64,000 bases of DNA from positions 128,367-192,366 of the forward strand of contig NW_019091379.1 of assembly GCF_001949145.1 (NCBI RefSeq). The letters run 5' to 3'. The position numbers and the translations under genes were made by a program. Position 1 is the first letter of the stretch, and each line of letters starts with the position of its first letter. Source of the DNA: Acanthaster planci. Lineage: Eukaryota; Echinodermata; Asteroidea; Valvatida; Acanthasteridae. The notes below the pieces were generated by a model that was not told the origin of the DNA, did no database searches, and saw only the letters and a program-made list of their open reading frames with translations. This document shows positions 50,501 through 61,466 of the stretch, piece after piece.

Positions 50501-53500
50501 TTTTGTTTAAATTTAAACCTTCGGTGGTGCAGTTCTTGTTGGCTTGCTTTCCCAAAGTAAATGCGATGCGTGCAGTCCGCACCGCACAATGCAATGATCT
50601 CTGACGAGTGGGCGTGTGGAATATTCACAACTGCCGCCCCAGGGTGTGGCGTGGGCGCCACGATGCGATGATGACGGGCATGGCACGCCACAGACAGGGG
50701 TGGGTGGGTGGACACCGCTTTCATTTCACGAACAGCGCATTACAGACGCCCCCAGCTGGGTAACTGCAAAGCCTATCAGCGCGGCCTCCCTACTTGGAAC
50801 AAATTTAGATCTCGAGTTTTCATGTATTTAAAAAATATAAGTTGTTTTTGTACCGATTCTATGTCATTGTGCCGCCCTTAACAAAACAGAGCTTTTTATT
50901 TTTTCTCTTTTACAAGGGATCATGAGTGCCCAATGTATGGGATAGAAACACCAGGAATTTGTACAGAAGCGAACAGAGGCAGATTCGTCTCCCTGTAAGG
51001 TGTAGCAACAACAGTTAGAAACTTTATTTTCGGATGTTTGCTGGCTGCATCAAACATACCACTTCCACCTGATCGGCCCGCTGTTCTTTGCGTCACGTTT
51101 TAATAAGCTCATGTGCACATTCTCAAAAGGATGTATAAACTGCGAGTAGCGGACTGGTCACGTGGGACTGGTACGTTTGCCGCCACAAAGTGTCTCAAAA
51201 TCTCCGACTGCGGAGCACTGCTCTTTTTGTTCAACCCCGGTGTTCTTTTCATTTCCGCGCTTCTTATTTGCAGTGTTTCATTGTGGCTGATGTACTCTTG
51301 TATTTGAACAGTCGCAGTGCGTGCGCTGATTATATTGGCAAAATCGGCTTCAGAAAATCTCAACGTTCTTGTTGGCTTGGCGCGCACAGAACGATGGGTG
51401 CTTCGAATGTCAGTTCTAGGTGATGGATTAGGTCAGAGGACACGACAGTTTTAATTTGGCAACTGTGTCGCACTGTGCGCCGGGTCTGTGAGACGATCAA
51501 CAGTGTCAACACATCGCTGTTCTTGAACCACTAGAGTGCTGTCTCGCTAGCTCATGTCACTTGTCTGTCGATTTGAAGTGTGTATGAACAGGCACATAAG
51601 GGCATTGTCATCATAAGATCCCTAGGCTCTGTTTCTCGTCAAGATACCGGCGATTCCTGAATCAAAACATGTTGAAGAGACAACTCCTCATTAATCACGT
51701 TTCATTATGCGGTGTGTGATTTCTCCCGATCTGCAACGAAGGCGACGCGATCTGAATTAATACCAGACATCGCGTAGGTGTGCATCAGGTTTAGACAGGA
51801 AACCTCTTTCATCTAAAATGTCATATTTGCGAACCCTTCCAGGTTCGTTCAGTTTCTAGTAAAAAAAACAGTTTGTTTTGAGATGATTTCCATTTTAATA
51901 TCCAATTTCACTTCTGTTTTGAAGGGGCCCGATATGAATGCTTGAGAGTCAAAGACTCCTACCTCTCTTTCAACAAGATACAACACTATAGCTTCTGCCT
52001 TAATTTCCACAATCCATCTGAACCGTTCATCCCTCATAGCACTCCTGTTATTGCCGCCCACGGAACTCTGTCAAAAGGGATGCGGTTTCAGCAGGGCTTG
52101 CTCCCTACGTTAACGATGCAGGGGGGAGATGGACAATGAATTTAACGTCTCTTGTCGGCCGTCTGACCCACGATCTAGGTGATGTTTAATGCCATTTTCC
52201 CGGAAAATGTCAACGCCACAATCAAGGTTTATAATATGTGACCGGATCTCACAAAGTGCGTTTTTTTTTGTTTTGTTTTTTATTTTTTGTAATTTGTTTT
52301 AGGTATCATCAGAAAGGCTCTAATAAACCGTTTGTTTTGATATGTCTTTCTCAGTTTGGTACTATTACTTTTTTGCGAGTTAAATGTGAATAAAATCTGG
52401 TACATTGAGTTCTATCACATAAACGTAACAATTTGTAGTTCTCAGGCTAAAGACGCTGCTGTTATACCTCCTGCTTGAGAGCAAGCTTTTGCACAGCGGC
52501 CACCATCTTTGGAATGGACTGGTTCCTTTGTGCCCTTATCCACTGAGGACAGTGTATTGTTGCAAGGCGTCTCTTATGTACCATAACTAAGTAAAAGGTT
52601 GCCCCCAAAAATAAGGTATAGCAGCAGTGTTTTTAGTATGGAGAATTCGAATAATGTACACGTAAATTTAAAGAACTCAGTGTGTGAGATTTAATTCAAG
52701 TGTGACTCGCAAAAAGGCTAATTGCAACTAATTATGTTGTCGTTCTAGGTTGGTTTGCATTATTCTAAGCTTAAAAATTGTGTGTATACCTATGTATAAT
52801 AACACCTGTTGTGACCAGTAAGTATTATGATACACAGCTTAAGTATAAAGGTTGACTTGGAGAGTACAGTTTTGGAATTGCAACTAGAGTTATCCTTTTC
52901 ATCAAATAAAAAACATAAGAGCGTTCAAATTAAAATGCACTAGTGCTGAAGAGTGATGCTCGGAATGCTCACTTGAGCTCACCATTATTTCTGTTTCCCA
53001 TTTTGTTAAACGGAATGGACTTTTTTGAGCTGAAGAACCTTGAGAGAGACTCGATACTCTTTGTCTCCCTACCTTTCCTGACGGCATCCTTAATTCTTGG
53101 AATGATGAAATTTCAATGTGAAAAGCAGTAAGGAATTTCCCCGCATTGTCATAACCTGTTACACTAGTAGACCCAGTGGGCACCGTTCGTCACCAAAGCA
53201 GGTGGCAGCATGGCAAATGGTGCAATACGAAACAAAAGTCAATGCAATTCTGCAGTGGGGTGATGTAGAAAAACATCAGTGAAATCTCGTGTCACTTTCA
53301 CGCCAATTTTTTCCTTTTCATGAGAGAAAAAAATATAGAAGGAGGCGACTTAATATACTTGTTGAAGTTTTTTATTTTATTTTACGAGGAAATATATTCT
53401 ACATCGGCAGGGCTACTTGACAGGATTTCTACTTTGTACATGTCAGCTTTAAACACCGAGAATGAGATTTGCTTGAAAGTCTCGATTTACAGCTTTAATA

Positions 53501-56500
53501 TTAATGGAGGTGGATTGCACTCATGAAGATGAGTTTCATTGTCGCTTATATTCAAGTCTCTTGTGATCACATGGCTGTTAGGCAGTGGTGTGGATTACAA
53601 GTGGAAGTAACACGATGCATCTGCAGAATGAGTAGGAGCAGTCCTACTCATTTTAACAAAGGCTGAAAATTCTTCCTGTTTTTCAAAGAGAACAAGGAAA
53701 TTTCCGCGATTGTATTTTTTAATTATCTCTTCCCTGTGGTCATTTCTCTACACAGATTTCCAAAAAGGCGAAATTATCCATATTCATGAATCTCAACGTC
53801 GATGACCCTATCGATGTAGTTTATTTTGTGCCCTGAGTTATATGACAAAGAGAGCAACACGAAGACCCAACAACTGCCATGGAATAATATGAATTATTGC
53901 CGGCAAGAATATGGGACGGAGGGGTACCCCTACGTGTCCAATCCGCATACACACTCTAGACTATTGTTACCTAACACACAGCCCCTAGATGTGTGAAAAG
54001 AATTCCTGAGATTCTGGTCAACCAATGATGAGCACGAGGTGGGGAGCTCTCCCGTCTGATATCTCACTTCAAATGGAACAGTAAAGAGGACAATCGGTCT
54101 CCAATAAGCTTTTGCGAGTCAAATTTGAATAAATCTGGTACGCTGAGTTCTTTAAATTCACGGGAACGTAACAATATTGAATTCTCCATACTAAAGACAC
54201 TGTTGTTATACCTCGTGATTTGGGCAAGCTTTTGCTTAGTTACATAAAGACGCCTTGCGTCTCAAAATACACTGTTCTCAAACTGGATAAGAAGGGCACA
54301 AAGGGAAACCAGTCCATTCCAGAGATGGTAGTCGCTATGCAAAAGCTTGCCCCGATTCATGGGGCATAGCAACAGTGTCTTTACTTTGAGGAATTCAAAT
54401 ATTGTTCCGTTTATGTGCAATCCGATAACTCTGTGTACCAGATTTTATTCCAATGTAACTCGCAAAGGCCTAATGGGTTAGCATCCAACGATTTTGAGTA
54501 CAAATCCTGCGTGAGCCCAACAATCCAAGCAAGAGGAGAGCAACGGGGCATTCATGACTGCAGACAAACTACAATTTCGTGTGTTTTGTTGATTTGCAGG
54601 CAACAGATACGGTAGAAGCGGAAGCAGAACCAAAAGAAGGCAAGATTGAGAAAGAGGAATCCCCCGAAGAAACAAAAGGTACAATTCTAACATCGGTGTA
54701 AAAGTGTGATATATAGTAACAAGAAGCCGATCACGTGTGACGATTTCGTGTCGTCGTTAGTAAGCGTTTCAGTAAGAGTAGCCTCATAAGATCTAAATGG
54801 AAGCAAAAAGTGTATACACGTTAAAAGGAAACAATGCTCTCCCACCTGCAGGCATTGGAATTTATTTGTGTCCATTCCCTGCTGTTCTTAGCTATAGCAC
54901 ATTTTAAGAGGTAATTGCACCTTTAACATCAATTACCGACAAACTGAGTCTGTTTATGAGGCGATTCTTTTGCGTTTGTCAAAAAACCATGCTCCAGAAC
55001 GTTTCAACATTCTCAACGACCCCTTGTTTAAAAATAACTGTTTATTTTATAGTAATTGTTGGATTTTTTTTATTTGGGCAGATGATGCTGAAGAAAAGGA
55101 GAAGACAGAGGTTGTAGAAGGCTCAGGTCTTGACACGGATGAGAAGGATGAAACAGTCCAGCCGAACGAGGAAGTGACAAACTTCAAGGAGATCGAGACA
55201 GATGAAAACAGTCACATCACCCATGGCAATAACGAGCTGTCTTACCCAGGTGTGTATAAAGAGTAATTGCGTGACATAAGTTGGAATTGAAAGAGAAGTG
55301 CAAACGAATGTGGTACATTTTGGTTCACGCACTGGTTCTCGCGCTAATGCCTTTGCCCAAATCGTTTCACTAGCCTGGTTTTAATGAAAGAAAAAATTAG
55401 CTTGGTGGTCTTATCATGTGCTACGCAGCTTGGGGGAAATACATCCCAAAACACAACTTCCATGAAAAATAACTAAAAAAAATAATAAATTAAAAAAAAA
55501 TTTATTAAAAATATAGAAAAGTTACGGGTGTTATGAATTGGAGATTACGGTTACAGTTGATTTATTTAAATGTATTTGAATTTGCAGTTAATGAGAACTT
55601 TCAAAAGTTCCTTCTTTTGTTATTGAGTCAGTAATAAACCGTTCTTGGTTTCATGCCCGTCCATCAGACCATTCCTATTCTTTTTTTAAAGCAGGTATGA
55701 TGACTGAATAATTTCATGGGAAATCAAATCCTATTTCGGAAATTAACTTCAAGGGGTATTATGGATTCTCTGAAACTAACCGTGCCATGTGAATTCGGTT
55801 TACTTGTTTTGTGTTATCCTTTCAGTACAGGAAACACAAAGATATAATGTCATAATGTAAAGAAAGATAAACGAATGAGAAGGACAGAGGAGGTGGCGAA
55901 AGGGTAGACTATTCTATGTAGTTTGTTGCTGCTGGTCACACTTCTGTTGGTGGCAGAAGTGGGATGCGCATGACAGTCCTCTCAATTACTGATTAATTGT
56001 TGGTCAGGATCCTTTGGGAATGACTTCGATGACTATCGTCTCAGCGAGGAGGACGCTATGGAGCTTTTGCGGGAACTCGCCGACCCGACTCAGGTGGCGC
56101 TCTTCATCATGCAAACTGATGATGTCACTGGCTTCCTGAGATCAGTACAAATGCTGCAAGATCAGGGATTCGTAAGTAAAACCAGAGCTTTTTCTTCATT
56201 TCGTTGGTTTCGGAACTGGCTAGGTGGATCTTTGATAAAAAATGATATATTATAAAAAAAAACAACTTTAACTTTCCTAGTAAACGCGATTGGAATCGTT
56301 TAAAATGAGGTGCTAAGGATAAGTGTGAGTATGGGGTGTTGTAACGAACGCTTGAATAAAAAATGATTTTTGCTTTAGGCAAGGTTTAACTTTTTAATCA
56401 ATACAACAGTAAGCTGAAACTGCTGAAAGGTTATATCTGATAAATGAATGATTTCTAATCTTTCAGATCAGCGATGAGTACGCCTTCCTCCTCAAGGAGG

Positions 56501-59500
56501 CAGTATCTCAGGAATTGGAGCAGCTTCTTATGATGCAAGATGGGGAGATGTATGGAGATCCTCTTGGACTTCAGAATGTTGAGCAAACGGAAAATGATTA
56601 CGTGAGTACATGCGCACACACAGAGTTAATGATGACGTCATAGAGACAGCGACCCCTGTCTTCATTTGTTGTTTTTCCGAGCAAACAAGTTGTTGATCAA
56701 TCATACCCCATTATATTTCGACTGCAAACGCATACACGAAAATTTGACGACATGTTTTAGGTCATCACTGACATGTTCTGTGTAGTTTTTTTCTTACAAT
56801 CACATGTATTTCACATTGGGTTTACAGTAGCCGATTTTTTTTTCAATGATTACAAAATCTGCAGTGATTACGTGGAGTTGTGAGGGATTTCAAGAGACCA
56901 AGGAACTATTACGTACAAATAATTTCCGATATATCTGTTGTTCGCATTGCTTTGCTGTATTGTTTATTTGCTGTGCCGCAGGTTGTTATGTTCTTGGAAA
57001 TTCAGTACAGTTTACGTGAAAGTGAAAACTTCTTTGTTATAACTGATATCGCTTTGCTGGCGTACAACGAATCGCGACCAGGCTTACTGCACTGATTTCA
57101 TTTGTAAATGAATCACGAACTTAAATATTCCAAGTTGTCAAGTGTGTTGCTGTTGATTTGCTTGATATGTTCAGTTAATCAGTTTTTAGAAAAATGGAAT
57201 GGGCGTTTTTTTTCCGCCTTGTTTAATAACTATGATTTCATAGCATCTGCTGGAGATGAACCCCCCACAAAGTTGCTGGACTCTAACTTGTTCGAGTTTC
57301 CTGTTTTTCATGTTATCACTTCTAAAGTTGACCAACTTTTTTCAATGCGTTGATTCGTCTTTTGGTATATTTAAACCTTTTCGAATTGAGACTTAACATA
57401 TTTTGCTTCTCTTTAATTCGACTTTCGGCAAATTTTTTGTATTGTTGTTTTATAGAAATACCGAAACCATTCATATCCACTGAACATTGAAATACTACAC
57501 TTTCTGTTCTCATTTTATTTAGACTTTAATCCTAAATCTATCTTTTATCTTCACAGATTAGGTTTAATGAGGGGGTTGAATGATCGTTTGAAATTTCCTT
57601 TTTTTTTTCTTTCACTTATTTCTAATTCCTTTCCAGGTTGATGAGATGCTGAACAGACCCGTCCCCTACTTCCCCGAAGATTACTTTGACAACACTCTTC
57701 CATATCAGCAGGATGATTTCTACCCTGAAATTGAAAATTATGATCTTTTCCGACAGCCATACTCTGAAGGTACATGACCAGTGCAATGTTAATCCAAGAG
57801 AAACGGTTCTTTAACTTATTTATTTCATAACGTGGTTTATTTTTCAAAACAGTGAAAAGATCTATACACATGTACCTATATAATTGCGAAACGAATAACG
57901 GTATACCGTTATTCTGCTCTTCAGTCATTAAAACTAATATGCATAAAAAAGAGAAGATGTTTGACAAAACAAGCAGAGACTGACGAATCGTTAAAGGTCG
58001 ATTAATTAGACCAAAGCAAGAAGAATATTTAGCCATAATCAATCAAAATGCTGCAGAAAACATTTCGTCATTCACGGCATGAACAGACTCTCTGTGAATT
58101 GTTAAATGAACTGACTCTGTGAATGGTTAAGCACCTGCAGTGTGTAGGTCGCCGTAAAGTGATGAATTCCCAATCATAATATTCAGCAAAACGTTCATGT
58201 GATTGAGAGAATGTCAACAACTGATTGCCAGTTTGATCGCTGTTAATTTGTAACCAGTCGACGATAATGGCCGTGGACATTTCAAAGAATAGATTTTACA
58301 GAATCTTTTTGTAAGGTTTGCATAAAATTAAAGTGAATCACAACGAAGTTGACTGTAAGTCACCACATGTTCTAGGTGGGAGTCGAACAGCGGTTACCAG
58401 ATATGGTCTTTGCATTATTGCGTGACCAGTTCACTCGCCGATCGTTTTCTTTGGCCAACTTTGGAAAACATGACTTTTTACCAATAACTTCAGTTCTGGA
58501 TTTTTGTTCCTTGCTTTAGAGACAATGGCGCTTGCCCAAATCGCCAACATTATTGCTGACCAAATTGAGAGTGGCGAAATGTCAACAGCGAAAGGCGAGA
58601 GAATAATTGGTGAGTTAAAAAGGGTGGACACTGTGTGATAGGACAAATCTCACATGAGATTAGCTGTCGTCGGTTGGTATATCCATAAGAATATTTCATT
58701 GACGATTAGAAGGTATTATTATTTTTCATCTTGTCTGCATCTTGTCTGCATTTTTGGCTGAAAGGGTTGTATTGAGATTGCCCAAACTGTGTGCAGATTG
58801 TCAGGAAAATGATTTGGTTCTTACCTTTTCAGACATACTTTCGCAACTTCTCCCTGAGGGCTTCTGGCAAGACGACGACATCACGGACGAGATGATGGCG
58901 GACCTGGGGGAGGCCTTCGCCAACCTGTACCCAGAGATCCCGGTGGGAGAGCAGTACCAGACCTTCCAGACAGAGGACGACGAGCCCCTACCGGGAGGAG
59001 AGAGACACACCGAGGAAGAGGTGATGGTGGATGAGGAGGGACATCCGGTGGCGGAGGTGGTCAAGGTGCAGGAGGAGCAGGAGCTAGGGACGGACGGAGA
59101 AGAGGCGGACGAGGAGGAGGGAAATCCAGACGAGGAGCTGGAGAAGGAACTACTGGGGATGGAACCTGAAACATCTGAAGAGGTCGAAAAGGCGCTCCAA
59201 GGTCAGTCCTGTTCTGTGATTCGAACACATCTTCAACGAGAAGCGTAGTGGAAAAAAGCCCACAACATTACGAAAATCCTCTCAGTTGCCATTTCACAGA
59301 GTATCAGTCGTGACGAATTTTGTTTTAAGGCTGACCATTGAAATCCTGTTATATTTGACACCCATAAATCTTGTCAACATGATTACATAATTCGTGCCTA
59401 TTTTTTCAATAAAAATGAAAATTTAATTCATGAGGTGACGCAAGATGTATATAGTAAGCTGAAACAAGACTGATAAAACCTGAAACAACAGCGTGTTGTG

Positions 59501-61180
59501 TGAACAGGTTCTTTTTGGTAACAACGCTTCCCTCGTAGTTTCCTTACCCTATGTGGAATTATGGATCATTGTGCAGTGGTCCCTATTTGTCGCAACTACG
59601 AAAAAATAAAACGACATTTCAAAGGAGTTTTTCTCTTGACGTGTTCCGAACAGATGTGGAGAAGCTCATGACGACTGATGAAGAGACAAAGGGTAAAGAG
59701 GAGGAGGAAACGGATGAAGAGATTGGTGACTCAGGCTGGAAAGATCTTGTATTGCTGTTGGACGAAGGTTGGTGGCACACTTCAGGAAAGTCAGTAGGCC
59801 TACCAGCAGGCCACATTTTTTACTAAGGCATATCCCACACTGATCTTTCATTTGCTGTGTCACAAGTGCAGTTTTTGCCAACTTGGTACAACCATAGCTG
59901 GCTGTGAGTGCAAGACCAACAGAATATTTTACAAAGTTTAAACACATCTTGTGCAAATTTTAAAACATGAAATAATAGATCTATTAAAGACTATATGCTT
60001 CCGATTAGGAAAGCTGCTCTGGCAAGTTGAAGGCCGGTTCATATATTTGAATTTTATATTCATAAACAAAGTCAATTGACGTCAGTAACGTTTGCAGAGA
60101 AATTTTATTAATGAGTTGAAATGTATTCAACTTCTGCGAATAACCACCGCGCGAATAATTGATCTGAAGTTAGGAATTTGTGTTCGTGCTCGCTTTTGCG
60201 CCTAGCCTTCAGGTGAGAACTGCTGCCAAAAAGGGCATACGATATGACTGCCCACTGCTTCTACTAAACGAGGCTTTTAAAGTAAAATGCAATGTTCGAA
60301 GGCTGCTGGTAATACGTTGTAATATGTGCATGAAAGAAGGGGTAGTGGGGTCGTGGGCAATTACAAAGTTTAAAAAGGAGTTTGCTCGAGTTGGCCTGCG
60401 TAGTGTTATGGATTATAAGAATACAAGTGATGCTGATGTCCGTAAACCGAATCCTAGAAGATACTCTCAGAATGTTTCCTGCTGGAATTATCAATTTTGA
60501 AAGGTTATTGAATTAAACTGCCCAAATTTGTTGCCTTGAATTTTTGTTTTATTCTGTTGAAAACACACGCTCAGTTCAACGATATATCGATTTGAACCGA
60601 GCTAATTAGAGTGGCACCTGTATTACATAACATTATAATATCTTACAGGCATTTTGCCTTAAAAAACTTATTTATCAACAGCAGTGGGTTGTCAGGTTGT
60701 CAGGTGTAATTGGTTCAGGTAGATTGAACTTTTCTCCTTCATGCATGAAGACAAAGTTACACAGTTTTTAATTGATTTTGCCCGACAGCAATCATCGTGA
60801 TGCAGCTTAGTGTTTAAATGAGTATACGAATTGACGACAAAAAATAACTTGATTTCGCTCAAACTACAAATTTGTCACTTTGTTAAAACGGCTACAAAAT
60901 TACGCTTTCTCTTTGACTGCTTGGAATTAAAGAAAGCGTTATTTTCCGAGTCTTCCGTGTGGAAGAGGTTAGAAATCTGGAAAATACGCCATGGTCTTCG
61001 ATACGCAGGAAATCCTTTGGTCAAAATAGAACCTGGTTTTCATTCGTCCTTTTTATTGCGTCTGCAGGAAAGATTTCTGATGAACTGCTCAAAGAGCTCG
61101 GCCTTACGAGGGAAGACTTGATGGAACTAACAGAGCGCCAACTAGCCATGAACGGGGACGAGGTAGCCTCAAAACCCTGA
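28684..61180 (+). CDS. Secreted acidic granin-like protein (secretogranin III-like), 11 exons
   Basis: The exons are 28684-28759, 44080-44120, 54600-54678, 55082-55249, 56008-56171, 56467-56601, 57637-57769, 58520-58609, 58833-59201, 59654-59767 and 61068-61180. They total 1482 nt, or 493 residues. All introns are GT-AG and all phases close. A typical signal peptide (residues 1 to about 21) is followed by an acidic chain with no cysteine and no dibasic pair. Residues 131-205 (SEEDAMELL, then GFISDEYAFLLKEAVSQELE) resemble the SCG3 region with LTAEDIV and GLITESQAHTLEDEVAEVLQ. YFPEDY, then the helix ALAQIANIIADQIESGEMS, parallel later SCG3 segments in the same order, and human SCG3 is of similar length. 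SCG3 is a secretory-granule protein that binds chromogranin A and cholesterol-rich membrane. Family assignment rests on visual similarity; another acidic secreted protein is possible. Confidence 0.8.
29482..29509. repeat. Poly(T) tract
   Basis: Twenty-eight consecutive T in granin-like intron 1. No retroelement body is recognisable beside it. Confidence 0.9.
30552..30735. repeat. Fold-back element carrying a CRE in each arm
   Basis: Left end GGTTCATAC, then GCGAAAGCGA and GTGACGTCA; the right end reads inverted as GGTTCACAC, GTGAAAGCGAAGCG and TTGACGTCA. The arms are diverged but keep the order. TGACGTCA occurs at 30599-30606 and 30684-30691. It lies in intron 1. Confidence 0.5.
35367..35437 (-). 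repeat. tRNA-derived SINE head
   Basis: On the minus strand GAGCGAGTGGTTAA (box A) and GGTTCGAATCCTACC (box B) lie at tRNA spacing. The anticodon stem does not pair well and no intact acceptor stem is seen, so this is a SINE, not a tRNA gene. It lies in granin-like intron 1. Confidence 0.6.
40094..40129. repeat. (CAAA)n microsatellite
   Basis: About nine tandem AAAC units in granin-like intron 1. Confidence 0.9.
44080..44120 (+). CDS. Granin-like exon 2
   Basis: A 41-nt exon encoding DSNKETPEVSAPTK, between a polypyrimidine acceptor and donor GTGAGT (phase 0). It is short and low in complexity, so it is supported mainly by splice sites and phase. Confidence 0.7.
44536..44558. repeat. (CTAAA)n short tandem repeat
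   Basis: Four consecutive ACTAA units in granin-like intron 2. Confidence 0.7.
45582..45709. repeat. Perfect 51-bp inverted repeat (long hairpin)
   Basis: The left arm 45582-45632 (starting TAAGATGGAAAGC) is the exact reverse complement of 45659-45709 (ending GCTTTCCATCTTA), with a 26-nt spacer. The spacer itself pairs GGTTC with GAACC. The 12-mer CAAAACTATAAT occurs directly at 45571-45582 and 45741-45752, flanking the structure. It lies in granin-like intron 2. Confidence 0.95.
46946..46982. promoter_or_regulatory. CRE plus RFX X-box composite
   Basis: TGACGTCA (46946-46953) is followed 15 nt later by GTTCCCATGGCAAC (46969-46982), an X-box with one deviation. The pair lies in granin-like intron 2 and suggests an enhancer bound by CREB/ATF and RFX factors. 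Confidence 0.45.
49264..49347. repeat. 28-bp minisatellite, three copies
   Basis: Three head-to-tail copies of a 28-bp unit beginning GTGCCCCATCTACGGAA start at 49264, 49292 and 49320, with a few differences. The period is not a multiple of three, so a coding role is unlikely. Confidence 0.9.
52371..52715 (+). mobile_element. Fold-back element family F, copy A
   Basis: Arms of about 105 bp begin TTTTGCGAGT and AATAAAATCTGG; the right end reads ACTCGCAAAA. The asymmetric centre contains CAAGCTTTTGCACAGCGG, then GAATGGACTGGTT. A second copy in opposite orientation lies at 54109-54468. No transposase is present, and no clear target duplication was seen. Confidence 0.8.
54109..54468 (-). mobile_element. 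Fold-back element family F, copy B (inverted)
   Basis: It has the same arms as copy A (TTTTGCGAGT, then CTGGTACGCTGAGTTCT), but its centre is the reverse complement: GGGCACAAAGGGAAACCAGT, then CATTCCAGAGATGG. It ends 132 bp before exon 3 of the granin-like gene. Confidence 0.8.
54600..54678 (+). CDS. Granin-like exon 3
   Basis: This exon encodes residues 40-65, ATDTVEAEAEPKEGKIEKEE and onward. It is acidic and probably disordered, ending in phase 1 at GTACAA. It follows the 10.5-kb intron 2. Confidence 0.8.
55082..55249 (+). CDS. Granin-like exon 4
   Basis: This exon encodes residues 66-121, an E/D-rich linker from DDAEEKEKTEVVEG to NNELSYP, phase 1 at both ends. Confidence 0.85.
56008..56171 (+). 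CDS. Granin-like exon 5, first conserved helical block
   Basis: Residues 122-176 read FDDYRLSEEDAMELLRELAD, then VTGFLRSVQMLQDQGF. This matches the spacing of the SCG3 segment beginning LTAEDIV. It ends in phase 0. Confidence 0.9.
56467..56601 (+). CDS. Granin-like exon 6
   Basis: Residues 177-221, ISDEYAFLLKEAVSQELEQL and then a GDPLGL-containing tail, continue the exon 5 helical block (SCG3: ITESQAHTLEDEVAEVLQ). Phase 0 at both ends. Confidence 0.9.
56633..56640. promoter_or_regulatory. CRE palindrome TGACGTCA
   Basis: Perfect cAMP-response element in granin-like intron 6, 31 bp after exon 6. Confidence 0.3.
57637..57769 (+). CDS. Granin-like exon 7, tyrosine-rich linker
   Basis: Residues 222-265 are rich in Y, D, F and P: RPVPYFPEDYFDN, then DDFYPEIENYDLF. 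Clustered tyrosines beside acids are potential sulfation sites, as seen in other granins. Ends in phase 1. Confidence 0.88.
58375..58439 (-). repeat. tRNA-derived SINE head
   Basis: The minus strand reads GGCGAGTGAACTGGTCACG (box A-like) and CTGTTCGACTCCCACC (box B) at tRNA spacing. Pairing is incomplete, so it is a SINE-type relic, 81 bp before granin-like exon 8. Confidence 0.5.
58520..58609 (+). CDS. Granin-like exon 8, second helical block
   Basis: Residues 266-295, TMALAQIANIIADQIESGEM and then STAKGERII, are phase 1 at both ends. They resemble the SCG3 helix IMKTLIDFVKMMVKYGTIS. Confidence 0.88.
58833..59201 (+). CDS. Granin-like exon 9, long acidic exon
   Basis: The longest exon (residues 296-418) starts DILSQLLPEGFWQDDDIT and becomes an E/D/G-rich tail ending EEVEKALQ. 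It is far more GC- and purine-rich than the flanking introns. Reading continues into the intron after GTCAGT only as an artefact. Confidence 0.9.
59654..59767 (+). CDS. Granin-like exon 10
   Basis: Residues 419-456 read DVEKLMTTDEETKGKEEEET, then SGWKDLVLLLDE, phase 1 at both ends with donor GTTGGT. Confidence 0.8.
60077..60084. promoter_or_regulatory. CRE palindrome TGACGTCA
   Basis: Perfect cAMP-response element in granin-like intron 10. Confidence 0.3.
61068..61180 (+). CDS. Granin-like exon 11 (stop codon)
   Basis: Residues 457-493 read KISDELLKELGLTREDLMEL, then ERQLAMNGDEVASKP and TGA. It is an amphipathic C-terminal helix without a KDEL-type retention signal. Confidence 0.88.
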
Positions 61181-61460
61181 GTCCCAAAGACCGGGGCCTT
61201 TGGAGAAATTTACATCAAAGTCACTTTATGTCCTAAAACTAAAAGAAGAAAACTTCAGACCAAAAAAAGCACCTTGAATTTCTGACCACAGAAGTACTAA
61301 TTTCAATCTATAAATTTAGATATCGAAACCTACAAATCTGCCTTTGTTTATTTTTCTTTTAGTACAGGGCAATTCAAGTTGTAAATAATTAGTTTGAATA
61401 TTGGCACTGTCATCATTTTAATCAGTTTTCCACTCAATAGCGAAAAGAAAAAAGCGACAA

Positions 61461-61466
61461 AATAAA
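61461..61466 (+). terminator. Candidate polyadenylation signal of granin-like gene
   Basis: First AATAAA after the stop codon, 280 nt downstream. The transcript could also use a later AATAAA near 61974. Confidence 0.5.

Noticed and set aside
57551-58042. 163-codon minus-strand open frame
   Set aside because: It is the antisense shadow of granin-like exon 7, whose splice sites and phase fit the gene model.
58801-59064. Serine-rich minus-strand open frame
   Set aside because: It is the antisense shadow of the acidic exon 9 (GAG/GAC codons read backwards as Ser/Leu/Pro).
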